DNA of 64,000 nt from Actinoplanes sp. DH11. GTDB taxonomy: Bacteria; Actinomycetota; Actinomycetes; Mycobacteriales; Micromonosporaceae. This document shows, one piece after another, positions 35,801-44,161 of this stretch. The position numbers and the translations under genes were made by a program. The stretch spans positions 178,992-242,991 of the forward strand of contig NZ_JAHWGU010000013.1 of assembly GCF_020873875.1 (NCBI RefSeq), in the 5' to 3' direction. Each line of letters starts with the position of its first letter. Position 1 is the stretch's first letter. The notes under the pieces are model-generated. The model saw only the letters and a program-made list of their open reading frames with translations, was not told where the DNA came from and ran no database searches.

Positions 35801-37327
35801 GCGGCGGCGAAATCGGCGGGCCGGAAAGCGACCGGTGGGGCTGGCGCGAAGGTCGCTGGTGGGGGTACCGGGATGAAAGCCGCGAAAGCTTCTTCGGGTA
35901 GGGCTGCCGCGGGTGCGGGGAACGTCGTTGGGGCGACCGGGACCAAGGCTGGGAAGGCGACGGCCGTCAAGGCGACTGCTGGGAGTGCCAAGGCGGCTGG
36001 TGCGCGGGCGGGTAAGGCGACGGCTGCGACAGTTGCGGGCACCAAGGCGGCCGGGGCGAAGGCGGCGGGCACCAAGGCGACGGGGACCAAGGCGACGGTT
36101 GCCAAGGCGGCGGGGACCAAGGCGGCAGCGACCAAGGCGACCGGAGCTAAGGCGACAGCTGCGAAGGCGACGGCTGCGAAGACGACGGGAACCAGGGCTA
36201 CTGGCATCAAGGCGACGGCTGCCAAGGTGAGTGGGGTCAGGGCGACGCCCAGCAAGGCGACTGGCGCCAAGGGGGCCGCGGCGAAGGCTGGCGCTGCGAA
36301 GGCTGGGGGCGTTCGCGCCGGTGGGGCTGCGGCGAAGGCGGCTGCTACGGGTAGCCGGGCTGGGGTGAAGGCGGCCGCCACCAAGGCGGTTCCGGTCAAG
36401 GCGGCCAAGGGGACTGCGGCTAAGGCCGGCGGTGCCAAGGTGGCCGGCGTCAAGGCGGCTGCGACCAAGTCGACCGGCGCCAAGGCTGCGGCTGCCAAGG
36501 TGACGGCGAGCAAGGGTGCCGCTGGTAGGGCTACGGCTGCTAAGGCTGTGGCGGGACAGTCTGCGGCCACACGGGCGACGGCGGCCAAGGGTGCGGCGGC
36601 GAAGGTGACAGCTGCCAAGGCTGCGGGCGTCAAAGTGGCCGGGGCGAAGGCAACCGGGGCAAAGCCCACCAAGGCGACGGCCACCAAGGCGACGGCCACC
36701 AAGGCGACGGCCACCAAGGCGACGGCCACCAAGGCGACGGGGGTCAAGGCGACAGCTGCCAAGGCGGTGGGTGTTAAGGCGACGGCGGGCAGGGCGACGG
36801 CTGCCAAGGCTGCGGTGGGTAGGAAAGCGCCGGCTACAGCGTCCGGTGGGGCTGCGAAGGCGACGCCGGGCAAGGTTGCTGCTACGAAGGCGGCTGGGAC
36901 CAGGGCCGCGGCGAGCAAGGCCGCTGGGACCAAGGCGACGGTGGGCAAAGCAACCGTGAGCAAGGCGGCTGGGACCAAGGCTGCGCCGGGCAGGGCTGCT
37001 AGTGCCAAGGCGACCGGTGGCAAGGCTGCGTCGGCGGCGGTGACCGGAAGCAAGGCCACCGCGTCCAAGGCTGCCGCGTCCAAGGCCACCGCCTCGAAGG
37101 TCACCGCGTCCAAGGCTGCCGGGAGCAAGGCGGGCAATGCCAAAGCTCCTGCGCCCAAGGCCACCGCCAAGGCGGCCGGGCGGACTGCGGCCAACCGATC
37201 CGCTGCGGCTGGGGCGGGGAGTCCGGCGGGGAATGCGGCGAAAGGTACGCGGGTGGGGCGTACGTCTGGGGTCAATGCGGGTGGGTCTGCTCGCGCCTCG
37301 GGGAGCAAGGCGGTGCGCAAGCGGTAG
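32861..37327 (+). CDS. Giant Ala/Lys-rich histone H1-like repeat protein (1,488 aa)
   Basis: The ATG at 32861 follows AAGGAGG. The protein has three zones. Residues 1-560 are Ala/Lys/Ser/Thr/Val repeats (KSAAGK, TAKAAT and similar), strongly basic. Residues 560-770 differ: a unique module (EDLGKLDEVDPSQVSDVPYE, then GGWFPPHTGP near residue 589), a Gly/Asn/Ser tract, and an Asp/Ser-rich acidic tract. Residues 780-1488 return to KAT/KAAG/TKAT repeats ending in KAVRKR. Such tails resemble eukaryotic histone H1 C-termini and bacterial AlgP or HupB extensions and would bind DNA or polyphosphate. Third-position T is more frequent than in neighbours. No globular DNA-binding fold is evident. The size is far beyond usual bacterial H1-like proteins. 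Confidence 0.8.
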   Translation: MPAAKKEATAKKATTRSAATPARATGGSPARSAAAPTRTTATPARSASAPARSASAPARPAAGRAPSTVAGAKTGAARGRTAVAAGRAEQRGRVRVTAVVPEKKAAASPAAKRAAAAASPAKPARAAASTSAGAAVSKPARAAVSKPARAAAAKSAGAVVSKSAGAAKRAASAKPVVVAKPVVAAKRAAAARPAAVKSAASKPAAVKSGRGAAAAIARPELKSSASKGGSGRTTGSRAVAAKPATAKAVSGRSVVTAKIPAGKAGAGRGVATGPVSGAGPKSSTAGKSAAGKPAVAKSAVGKSVAGKSAAGRSGTAKSVAAKSVVGKSAAVTPAGRNSASGNAVAGKSTAGKSAKASAVKTVSAKAASVKAAPSATASVKAATARAATTKTATAKAATTKTAAAKAATVKPPVSKAATAGTATAKTSTAKTSTAKAGAVRAAGRAVVGKAAETKAGSAAKTGAKAAAAKAGGRAVAPKQAVRGMGSVGGTAATAGAPKTGRRVPAPARASDDVPAVKRQASPRNGKTAVVPAARSGRATAKNVSGKPRRVAAAMSGGSKGQVTASTEDLGKLDEVDPSQVSDVPYEGGWFPPHTGPATPSAGSDKWGADRPDLEALGSGGGRNGNGNGNGSGAGSGRGSGSGGGPDAGSGPDAGGDATVGSGRDDDGDPVRDRALDSDSAADSDSDLDADSDLDAVSGRDAAGDSDAASGPGAGSGLDSGNELDVRASRDAGSSTETVGGESPEEGADEDSEQTSADGMAPVTVSAQDDAVAAGTRGAVPGDHAVTDGNEPRRAGAAPGGAAAGVRPGGARLAKAGPGRTNGAKVARGRADAAVTVGEAAKRAGRGRGGAARTTASETGPDASAAPVEAGGKGSRARTNGRAAGGEASGTAASAGKAAASAGKRAASPGKSAASAGTAAGKVGAAKTAGAAAVKAAGSGVAATKAMATKAAGGGSAATRATGGGSAATKAAGARATGGGTAAAKSAGRKATGGAGAKVAGGGTGMKAAKASSGRAAAGAGNVVGATGTKAGKATAVKATAGSAKAAGARAGKATAATVAGTKAAGAKAAGTKATGTKATVAKAAGTKAAATKATGAKATAAKATAAKTTGTRATGIKATAAKVSGVRATPSKATGAKGAAAKAGAAKAGGVRAGGAAAKAAATGSRAGVKAAATKAVPVKAAKGTAAKAGGAKVAGVKAAATKSTGAKAAAAKVTASKGAAGRATAAKAVAGQSAATRATAAKGAAAKVTAAKAAGVKVAGAKATGAKPTKATATKATATKATATKATATKATGVKATAAKAVGVKATAGRATAAKAAVGRKAPATASGGAAKATPGKVAATKAAGTRAAASKAAGTKATVGKATVSKAAGTKAAPGRAASAKATGGKAASAAVTGSKATASKAAASKATASKVTASKAAGSKAGNAKAPAPKATAKAAGRTAANRSAAAGAGSPAGNAAKGTRVGRTSGVNAGGSARASGSKAVRKR
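36668..36742 (+). repeat. 15-bp tandem repeat inside the histone-like gene
   Basis: ACCAAGGCGACGGCC occurs about five times head to tail, encoding TKATA units. It is the most regular of many related repeats in the gene and a likely slippage site. Confidence 0.9.
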
Positions 37328-37335
37328 TGCGCGGT

Positions 37336-37363
37336 GCGGGCCACGCCGGTCGGCGTGGCCCGC
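37336..37363 (+). terminator. Hairpin after histone-like gene
   Basis: 13-bp perfect arms (GCGGGCCACGCCG and complement) lie nine bases after the stop and just before the RNB gene. No U-run follows. Confidence 0.65.
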
Positions 37364-37394
37364 GCTGGTGTGCCGGGCCTGATAGGAATGTCGG

Positions 37395-38981
37395 GTGCCG
37401 ATCAAGATGGTGATAGCGCCGCAGATCGACTTCTCGGCGTTGCGGCGGGAGCTGCGGCTGCCCGAGGAGTTCCCGGCCGAGGTGCTGGCGGAGGCCGAAC
37501 GGGCGGCGCGGGACACCGCGCTGCCCGAAAAGGATCAGACGGACGTGCCGTTCGTGACGATCGACCCGGCCACGTCGCAGGACCTTGACCAGGCGATGCA
37601 TCTGAGCCGGCGGGAGGGCGGCGGCTACCGGGTGCGTTATGCGATCGCCGACGTCGCGACCTTCGTCCGGGCGGGTGGTGCGATCGAGGCGGAGAGCCGG
37701 GTACGCGGGCAGACCGTCTACCTCCCCGACGGCCGCATCCCGCTGCACCCGCCGGTCCTCAGCGAAGACGCGGTGAGCCTGTTCCCGGATGTGGAGCGGG
37801 CCGCGGTGGTCTGGACCATCGACCTGGACGCCGACGGCGCTACGGTCGCTGTCGCGCTGGAGCGGGCGCGGGTGCGCAGCCGGGCGAAACTGGACTACGA
37901 GAGTGTGCAGCGCCAGCTCGACGCGGGGACCGCCCCGGAGTCGCTGGCGCTGCTGCCGGAGATCGGCACCCGGCTGGCGCGGCGGGCCGCCGAACGGGGC
38001 GCGGTGAACCTTCCGCTGCCGTCGCAGGAGGTCGAACGCGACGGCGACGGCTGGCGTCTGGTGCTGCGGGCGCCGCTGCCGGTCGAGGAGCACAACGCAC
38101 AGATCTCGCTGCTCACCGGCATGGCGGCGGCGGCTCTCATGCTGGATGGCGGTGTCGGCCTGTTGCGTACCATGCCCGCCCCGAAGCCGGAGGCGGTCGC
38201 CAAGCTGCGTGCCGCCGCCGGGCCGCTGGGCATCGCCTGGCCGGAGGGCGCGTCGGTGGGCGCGGTGATCGCGGCGGTGGATCCGGCGACGGCGCGGGGT
38301 GCGGCGTTCCTGGACCAGGCGGCGGAATTGTTGCGCGGGGCCGGATATACGGCTTTCGACGCGAGTGCTCGGCCGGCCTCGGGCGCTCAGCTGGCCTCAA
38401 GCGCTCTGCCCGGCTCAGGCGCTCAGCCGGCTTCGGGTGCTCAGCTGGCCTCGCCGGGTCGCGCGGGGAAGGCGGAACGTGACGAGGCGGCCGGCGATGG
38501 AGCGGGACGCGGCACGGCGGCGGTGAGTGCGGAGATTCCGGCGGAGACCGGGCACGGCGGGGTGGGCGCGCCGTACGCGCATGTCACGGCGCCTCTGCGG
38601 CGGCTGGCCGACCGGTACGCCACGGAGATCTGCCTGGCCCTGCACGAGGGGCGGGCCGTCCCGGAGTGGGCGCGGGAGGCGCTGGAGTGGCTGCCGAAGA
38701 CGATGTCCACGACCGACCGGATGGCGTCGGCCGCCGACCGGGGGGCGATCGACCTGGCCGAGGCGGTGCTGCTGGAGCATCGGGTGGGTGAGACGTTCGA
38801 GGCGGCGGTGCTGGACCGGGACGAGCCGTCCGGGAAGCGGCCGGCGGCGGGTTCGATCGCGATCGACGATCCGGCGGTCCGGGCCAAGTGCCTGGGGGAC
38901 CTGCCGCTCGGGCAGCGGGTGCCGGTCCGCCTGATCACGGCGGACCCGGTCACCCGGACGGTCCGCTTCGAACGCGCCTGA
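37395..38981 (+). CDS. RNB-domain ribonuclease (RNase II/R family)
   Basis: 528 residues from a GTG start. The RNB catalytic site is TIDPATSQDLDQAMH, with the Asp cluster that binds magnesium; YRVRYAIADVATFV and PYAHVTAPLRRLADRYA are further RNB motifs. It degrades RNA 3' to 5'. N-terminal cold-shock and C-terminal S1 domains are lacking or very short. A low-complexity insert at about residues 320-388 (SGAQLAS-type repeats, then a charged segment) interrupts the RNB domain. It follows the histone-like gene. Confidence 0.9.
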   Translation: MPIKMVIAPQIDFSALRRELRLPEEFPAEVLAEAERAARDTALPEKDQTDVPFVTIDPATSQDLDQAMHLSRREGGGYRVRYAIADVATFVRAGGAIEAESRVRGQTVYLPDGRIPLHPPVLSEDAVSLFPDVERAAVVWTIDLDADGATVAVALERARVRSRAKLDYESVQRQLDAGTAPESLALLPEIGTRLARRAAERGAVNLPLPSQEVERDGDGWRLVLRAPLPVEEHNAQISLLTGMAAAALMLDGGVGLLRTMPAPKPEAVAKLRAAAGPLGIAWPEGASVGAVIAAVDPATARGAAFLDQAAELLRGAGYTAFDASARPASGAQLASSALPGSGAQPASGAQLASPGRAGKAERDEAAGDGAGRGTAAVSAEIPAETGHGGVGAPYAHVTAPLRRLADRYATEICLALHEGRAVPEWAREALEWLPKTMSTTDRMASAADRGAIDLAEAVLLEHRVGETFEAAVLDRDEPSGKRPAAGSIAIDDPAVRAKCLGDLPLGQRVPVRLITADPVTRTVRFERA

Positions 38982-39102
38982 GAAAGCGCGCCTGAGAAAG
39001 CGGGCCCGGGAACGGCGGGCCCGGGAACAGCGGGCCGGGAAAGCGGGCCGCGGAGGACCGGCCCGCAGCGGTGCGGGAAGCACCACCGCGGGCCGACCGG
39101 CG

Positions 39103-39933
39103 TCAGAAGGTGTGTTCGGCGCCCGGGAACTCGCCGCCCCGGACCTCGGCGGCGAACTGCCTGGTCGCCTCGGTGAGCGCGCCGGACAGGTCGGCGTAGC
39201 GCTTCACGAAGCGCGGCGCCTTGCCGGTGCGCAGGCCGGCCATGTCCTGCCAGACCAGGACCTGGGCGTCGGTCTCCGGGCCGGCGCCGATGCCGACCGT
39301 GGGGATCGCCAGTTCCTTGGTGATCTGCTTGGCGACGTCGCCGGGAACCATTTCCAGGACCACGGCGAAGGCACCCGCGTCGGCGACCGCGCGGGCGTCG
39401 GAGATGACTTCGGCGCCCTCGTTCTCGCGGCCCTGCACGCGGTAGCCGCCGATCGTGTGCTCCCGCTGCGGCGTGAAGCCGATGTGCGCCATGACCGGGA
39501 TGCCGGCGCCGGTGATCGCCTCGATCTGCGGTGCCATCCGGCGGCCGCCTTCGAGTTTGACGGCGTGGCAGCCGCCCTCCTTCATGAACCGGACGGCGGT
39601 GCGCAGGGCCTGGGCCGGGCCCTCCTCGTAGCTGCCGAACGGCAGGTCGCCGACGATCAGCGCGGTCTTCGTGGCGCGCACGACGGCGCGGACCAGGGGG
39701 AGCAGTTCGTCGACGGTGACCGGGACCGTGGTCTCGTAGCCGTAGACGTTGTTGGCGGCCGAGTCACCGACGAGCAGGACCGGTACGCCGTTCTGGTCGA
39801 AGATCGACGCGGTGTACTGGTCGTAGGAGGTGAGCATCGGCCAGCGGTCGCCGCGGGCCTTCGCGTTGATCAGGTCGCGGGTGCGGACGCGGCGGGTCGG
39901 CGGGCCGCCGTACAGCGTGGGAATCTCCGACAT
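39103..39933 (-). CDS. panB: 3-methyl-2-oxobutanoate hydroxymethyltransferase
   Basis: First step of pantothenate synthesis: adds a hydroxymethyl group from methylene-THF to ketoisovalerate. It has 276 residues. MLTSYDQYTASIFDQNGVPV, LVGDSAANNVYGY (metal Asp), AVKLEGG and TVGIGAGPETDAQVLVWQDM are diagnostic. AAGGAG precedes the ATG. The panB-nadE-glnA2 order is conserved in actinobacteria. The convergent gap to the RNB gene (38982-39102) contains short GCGGGCCCGGGAA-type repeats. Confidence 0.96.
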   Translation of the reverse strand: MSEIPTLYGGPPTRRVRTRDLINAKARGDRWPMLTSYDQYTASIFDQNGVPVLLVGDSAANNVYGYETTVPVTVDELLPLVRAVVRATKTALIVGDLPFGSYEEGPAQALRTAVRFMKEGGCHAVKLEGGRRMAPQIEAITGAGIPVMAHIGFTPQREHTIGGYRVQGRENEGAEVISDARAVADAGAFAVVLEMVPGDVAKQITKELAIPTVGIGAGPETDAQVLVWQDMAGLRTGKAPRFVKRYADLSGALTEATRQFAAEVRGGEFPGAEHTF

Positions 39934-40043
39934 GTCGTACGTCTCCTTCCCTCGAGGCCGCTCGGATGCGGTCCCCGGGTGCGTTCATCGTCGCACCCGG
40001 AAACCGGCGGCGGTCAGGGGCCAGTGGAGGTTTTCACAGCGGT

Positions 40044-41828
40044 CTAAGCCTGCGGGATGGAGCCTTCGCGGTACGCGTTCGTGATGGGCAGGCGCCGGTC
40101 CCGCCCGAACGCCTTGCCCGAGATCTTCGTCCCCGGCGCGGATTGCCGCCGCTTGTACTCGGCCATGTCGATCATTCGCAGCACCCGGTCCACCAGGGCG
40201 GGGTCGTTGCCGGCCTCGATCAGGTCGGCCCGGCCCAGGTCGTGGTCGACGTAGCCCTTGATGATCGGATCGAGCAGTTCGTAGTCCGGCAGCGAGTCCG
40301 AGTCCTTCTGGTCCGGGCGCAGTTCGGCGCTCGGCGGCTTGGAGATCGAGTTCTCCGGGATCGGCGCGTCGGCCTGGGTGTTCCGCCAGCGGGCCAGCTT
40401 CCACACCATGGTCTTCGGCACGTCCTTGAGCGGATTGAACCCGCCGACCGAGTCGCCGTAGAGCGTGGAGTAGCCGACCGCCAGCTCGCTCTTGTTGCCG
40501 GTGGTCAGAACGAGGTGGCCCTCCTGGTTCGAGAGGGCCATCAGGATCACGCCGCGGACCCGGGCCTGGAGGTTCTCCACGGTGACGCCGGAGAGCGACA
40601 TGTTCGACAGGAACGCGTCGACCATCGCCTGGATCGGCTCGGTGCGGTAGTCGAGGCCGGTGCGCTTGGCCAGGTCGGCGGCGTCGTCCTTGGAGTGGCC
40701 GGAGGAGTAGCCGCTGGGCATGGAGACGCCGAAGACGCGGTCCGGGCCGAGGGCGTCGACGGCGATGGCGGCGACCACGGCGGAGTCGATGCCGCCGGAG
40801 AGGCCGAGGATCACCGAGCGGAAACGGTTCTTGCCGACGTAGTCGCGCAGGCCCAGCACCAGGGCGGCCCAGATCTCCGCCTCGTCGGTGATCCGCTCGG
40901 CGATGCCACCGTCGCGGGTGCCGGTGAGGGCGAGGTCCAGGGCGACCTCGTGCCGGGAGATCGGCATCTCGTCCGGGATCGACTCCTCGACCTGCGGCTT
41001 CGCCGCGTCGGTCGCACGTTCCCGGTTCGGCGCGGCGTCCGCGGCGGGCAGATCCAGGTCGTGTACGAGCAACTCCTCGCTGAACTGGCTCGCCCGGGTG
41101 AGCAGTTCCCCGTCCGGCGAAACGATCATCGAGTCGCCGTCGAAGACGAGTTCGTCCTGCCCGCCGACCGCGTTCACGTAGGCGACCGTCGCACCGGCCT
41201 CGGCCGCCCGCCGGCGCACGAGGGGCAGCCGGACGTCGTCCTTGTTCAGCTCGTACGGCGAGGCGTTGATGTTGACGACCAGGCCGGCGCCGGCCCGCCG
41301 GGCCGCGGTGAACGGCCCGCCCGCCTGCCAGATGTCCTCGCAGACGGTCAGCGCGACGTCGATCCCGCCGAGCCGCACCACCGTCAGCGACCGGCCGGGC
41401 TCGAAGTACCGGTCCTCGTCGAAGACCCCGTAGTTGGGCAGGTGGTGCTTGAAGTAGGTGGCGACCACCGCACCGCCGTGCAGCACCGCCGACGCGTCCC
41501 GCCGCCCGTTGCCGGCCGCGGCGTCGGAGCTGGTGTGTGCCGGCCCGTCGGCGTCCACATATCCGACGACGACTGCCACGTCGCCGAGCCCGTCGGCGGC
41601 CAGGTCCGCGGCGAGCTGATCGAGGGCCTGCCGGGAGGCGGCGACGAACGAGTTGCGGAAGACCAGGTCCTCGATGGGGTACCCGGTCAGCATCATCTCC
41701 GGGAACGCCACCAGGTGCGCGCCGGCGCCGGCCGCCTCGCGGGTCCAGCGGCGCACCGCCTCCGCGTTGCCGTGGAGGTCGCCGACGGTCGAGTTCACTT
41801 GAGCAAGGGCGATGCGCAGCGTGGGCAT
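40044..41828 (-). CDS. nadE: Glutamine-dependent NAD+ synthase
   Basis: Amidates deamido-NAD with ammonia drawn from glutamine. It has 594 residues from ATG 41828; the frame is open further upstream but MPTLRIALAQVNSTVGDLHG is the family N-terminus. Residues 1-270 are a nitrilase-type glutaminase with Cys in ALTVCEDIWQ (about 163). Residues 320-594 are the synthetase with the P-loop GLSGGIDSAVVAAIA (about 339). GNKSELAVGYSTLYGDSVGG is the NAD-binding block. It is divergent from glnA2 with 112 bases between. Confidence 0.95.
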   Translation of the reverse strand: MPTLRIALAQVNSTVGDLHGNAEAVRRWTREAAGAGAHLVAFPEMMLTGYPIEDLVFRNSFVAASRQALDQLAADLAADGLGDVAVVVGYVDADGPAHTSSDAAAGNGRRDASAVLHGGAVVATYFKHHLPNYGVFDEDRYFEPGRSLTVVRLGGIDVALTVCEDIWQAGGPFTAARRAGAGLVVNINASPYELNKDDVRLPLVRRRAAEAGATVAYVNAVGGQDELVFDGDSMIVSPDGELLTRASQFSEELLVHDLDLPAADAAPNRERATDAAKPQVEESIPDEMPISRHEVALDLALTGTRDGGIAERITDEAEIWAALVLGLRDYVGKNRFRSVILGLSGGIDSAVVAAIAVDALGPDRVFGVSMPSGYSSGHSKDDAADLAKRTGLDYRTEPIQAMVDAFLSNMSLSGVTVENLQARVRGVILMALSNQEGHLVLTTGNKSELAVGYSTLYGDSVGGFNPLKDVPKTMVWKLARWRNTQADAPIPENSISKPPSAELRPDQKDSDSLPDYELLDPIIKGYVDHDLGRADLIEAGNDPALVDRVLRMIDMAEYKRRQSAPGTKISGKAFGRDRRLPITNAYREGSIPQA

Positions 41829-41940
41829 GGCCCTTATTGTTCCCCGGAGTGAGCCCTGCCGATCGTGACCCGGGACGACGTCACAAGGCGTGCTCAGCGT
41901 AGTCTCGGCGGAAGAATCGACAACGGCACGAGGGGTGGAA

Positions 41941-43293
41941 GTGGACCGACAGCAGGAGTTCGTGCTTCGCACGCTCGAGGAGCGCGACATCCGTTTTGTC
42001 CGGCTCTGGTTCACCGACGTGCTGGGCACCCTGAAGAGCGTCTCGGTCGCGCCGGCGGAGCTGGAGTCGGCGTTCGAGGAGGGCATCGGCATCGACGGCT
42101 CGGCGATCGAGGGCTTCGCCCGGGTCTACGAGTCGGACATGGTCGCCATGCCGGACCCGACAACCTTCCAGGTCTTCCCGTTCGAGGGCGGCGCCAGCGG
42201 CGAGAGCGCCCGGATGTTCTGCGACATCCTGATGCCGGACGGCAGCGCCGCCTGGGCCGACCCGCGCCACGTGCTGCGCCGGGCCCTGGCCAAGGCAGCC
42301 GAGAAGGGCTTCACCTTCTACACCCACCCCGAGGTCGAGTTCTTCCTGGTGCAGGACGGCGAGAACGACGGCTCGGTGCCGATCCCGGTGGACAGCGGCG
42401 GCTACTTCGACCACACCACGCACGCGGTGGCCCGTGACTTCCGCCGCCAGGCCGTGCTCGCGCTGGAGCGGATCGGCATCTCGGTGGAGTTCAGCCACCA
42501 CGAGGTCGCGCCCGGCCAGCAGGAGATCGACCTGCGGTACGCGGACGCCCTCACCACCGCGGACAACATCATGACGTTCCGGCACGTGGTCAAGGAGGTG
42601 GCGCTCTCCCAGGGCGTGAAGGCCACCTTCATGCCGAAGCCGTACACCGACCAGCCCGGCAGCGGCATGCACACCCACCTGTCGCTGATGGAGGGCGAGC
42701 GCAACGCGTTCTTCGACAGCGAGGACCCGCACCGCCTCTCCAAGACGGCGCGCGCGTTCATCGCGGGTCTGCTGGTGCACGCCCGGGAGTACACGGCGAT
42801 CACCAACCAGTGGGTCAACTCGTACAAGCGGCTCTTCCCGCTCCAGCTCCCGGACCGGATCACCGAGTCGCCGGCGTTCGTCAGCTGGGGCCACCTGAAC
42901 CGGTCGGCGCTGGTCCGGGTGCCCGCGTTCGGCAAGCCGAGCTCGGCCCGGGTCGAGGTGCGGTCGATCGACTCCGCCGCCAACCCCTACCTGGCCTTCG
43001 CCGTCATGCTCGGCGCCGGCCTGAAGGGCATCGAGGAGGGGTACGAGTTGCCCCCCGGCGCCGAGGACGACGTCTGGTCGCTGTCGCCGGCCGAGCGCAA
43101 GGCCGCCGGTTACGAGGCGTTGCCGGAGAACCTCTCCGAGGCGATCGACGTGATGGCCGGCTCCGAGCTGGTCGCCGAGGTGCTCGGCGAGCACGTCTTC
43201 GACTTCTTCCTGCGCAACAAGCGGGCCGAGTGGGAGCAGTTCCGCCGCGAGGTCACGCCGTACGAGCGCCAGCGGTACCTGGGCGCCCTCTGA
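41941..43293 (+). CDS. glnA2: Glutamine synthetase-like protein GlnA2 (gamma-glutamylpolyamine synthetase type)
   Basis: 450 residues. The GTG at 41941 is taken because DRQQEFVLRTLEERDIRFVR is the conserved N-terminus, although the frame opens earlier. The GS fold shows IDGSAIEGF, the metal ligands in EVEFF and GSGMHTHLSL, and NRSALVRVPAF. The adenylylation tyrosine of GlnA1 is replaced: the loop reads EDDVWSLSPAER. In Streptomyces the orthologue in the same gene order (SCO2241) was reported to glutamylate polyamines, not ammonia, so this protein may detoxify polyamines. It is not expected to be a GlnE target. Confidence 0.88.
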   Translation: MDRQQEFVLRTLEERDIRFVRLWFTDVLGTLKSVSVAPAELESAFEEGIGIDGSAIEGFARVYESDMVAMPDPTTFQVFPFEGGASGESARMFCDILMPDGSAAWADPRHVLRRALAKAAEKGFTFYTHPEVEFFLVQDGENDGSVPIPVDSGGYFDHTTHAVARDFRRQAVLALERIGISVEFSHHEVAPGQQEIDLRYADALTTADNIMTFRHVVKEVALSQGVKATFMPKPYTDQPGSGMHTHLSLMEGERNAFFDSEDPHRLSKTARAFIAGLLVHAREYTAITNQWVNSYKRLFPLQLPDRITESPAFVSWGHLNRSALVRVPAFGKPSSARVEVRSIDSAANPYLAFAVMLGAGLKGIEEGYELPPGAEDDVWSLSPAERKAAGYEALPENLSEAIDVMAGSELVAEVLGEHVFDFFLRNKRAEWEQFRREVTPYERQRYLGAL

Positions 43294-43303
43294 CGCACCG
43301 GCT

Positions 43304-43340
43304 CGGGTGCCTCGTGGCCGGCCGGCCTGCGGGGCACCCG
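43304..43340 (+). terminator. Hairpin after glnA2
   Basis: 8-bp arms CGGGTGCC / GGCACCCG enclose a GC-rich 21-nt loop a few bases after the stop, between convergent genes. Weak but well placed. Confidence 0.45.
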
Positions 43341-43382
43341 ATGGACCGCCCGTTCCCCTGATCCGGTCCACCGGGTGCCGTT

Positions 43383-44138
43383 CTACCAGCCTCTACCGTC
43401 CGCGTCGTCGTGGTAGGGCGAATCCGTGCGGCCGGGCCGGCTCCCGCGGTGATCACCGCAGAACCGGTCGATCCGCTCCCGTGCGCCGGCCCGTTCGACC
43501 AGCTCGCGGAAGTGTTCGTCGTCGATCGTGCGCCGGTAGTGGTCGCGGCACAGTTCAGCCAGCCGCCGCGACGACCAGCTCCGGTCGGTGCGCCACGGCG
43601 GCTCATGCCCCGATGCCGATGCCGATGCCGAGGTCGCGGGTGCGCCGGCGCCGGACGAGCGGGTGCGCGCCGGGTTCGCCGGGGCGGCGATCGCCGGTCG
43701 CGGTGCCGTGCCCCGGGTGGCCGCTCCCGATGCGGACGGTGACGTCGGCACGGATGGGGAGACCGGCGCGGACGGGGGGACCGGCGCGGACGGCGACGCC
43801 GAGCCGGACGGCGCGGGGGACGGTGACCAGGACGGCGACGCGGACGGGTCGGCGACGGCCGCCGGGCCCGGCCGGCTCGCGGTGGAGGCGGCGATCGCCA
43901 CGCCGCCCACGGTCGCCGTGGTGGCGAACGCGGCCGCCGCCACCTTGAGGGTCATCATCGTGAGCAGCGGGCTGCGCCGGGCCGGTCGCCGCCCGGCGGC
44001 CCGGAACGCGGCCACGGCCGCGGCCTCACCGGCCAGTTCGCGGTGCGTGGCGGGCGCCGACGCCGCGGCGAGGACCTCACCGAGCGGGTGCCCGCCGGTG
44101 TCGCCGCGCAGCAGTGCCGCAGCGGTGTTCCGGTCCAT
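43383..44138 (-). CDS. Single-span membrane protein, probable partner of the ECF sigma factor
   Basis: 251 residues from ATG 44138, preceded by GGGAGG. A cytoplasmic part of about 65 residues (AAALLRGDTGGHPLGEVLAAA...) precedes one span (LKVAAAAFATTATVGGVAIAAS). Then comes a Pro/Ser/Ala-rich spacer and an external helical, charged domain (SSRRLAELCRDHYRRT, IDDEHFRELVERAGARERID). The topology and position directly after the sigma gene, 23 bases on, fit an anti-sigma factor, but no HxxxCxxC zinc motif is present. Confidence 0.65.
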   Translation of the reverse strand: MDRNTAAALLRGDTGGHPLGEVLAAASAPATHRELAGEAAAVAAFRAAGRRPARRSPLLTMMTLKVAAAAFATTATVGGVAIAASTASRPGPAAVADPSASPSWSPSPAPSGSASPSAPVPPSAPVSPSVPTSPSASGAATRGTAPRPAIAAPANPARTRSSGAGAPATSASASASGHEPPWRTDRSWSSRRLAELCRDHYRRTIDDEHFRELVERAGARERIDRFCGDHRGSRPGRTDSPYHDDADGRGW

Positions 44139-44161
44139 CGGGCCTCCCTTCGCGGTGCCGG

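Noticed and set aside
34781..37516. Long Arg/Leu/Gly-rich frames antisense to the histone-like gene
   Set aside because: They mirror the repeats of the plus-strand gene, and the plus frame has a good ribosome site and coherent zones.
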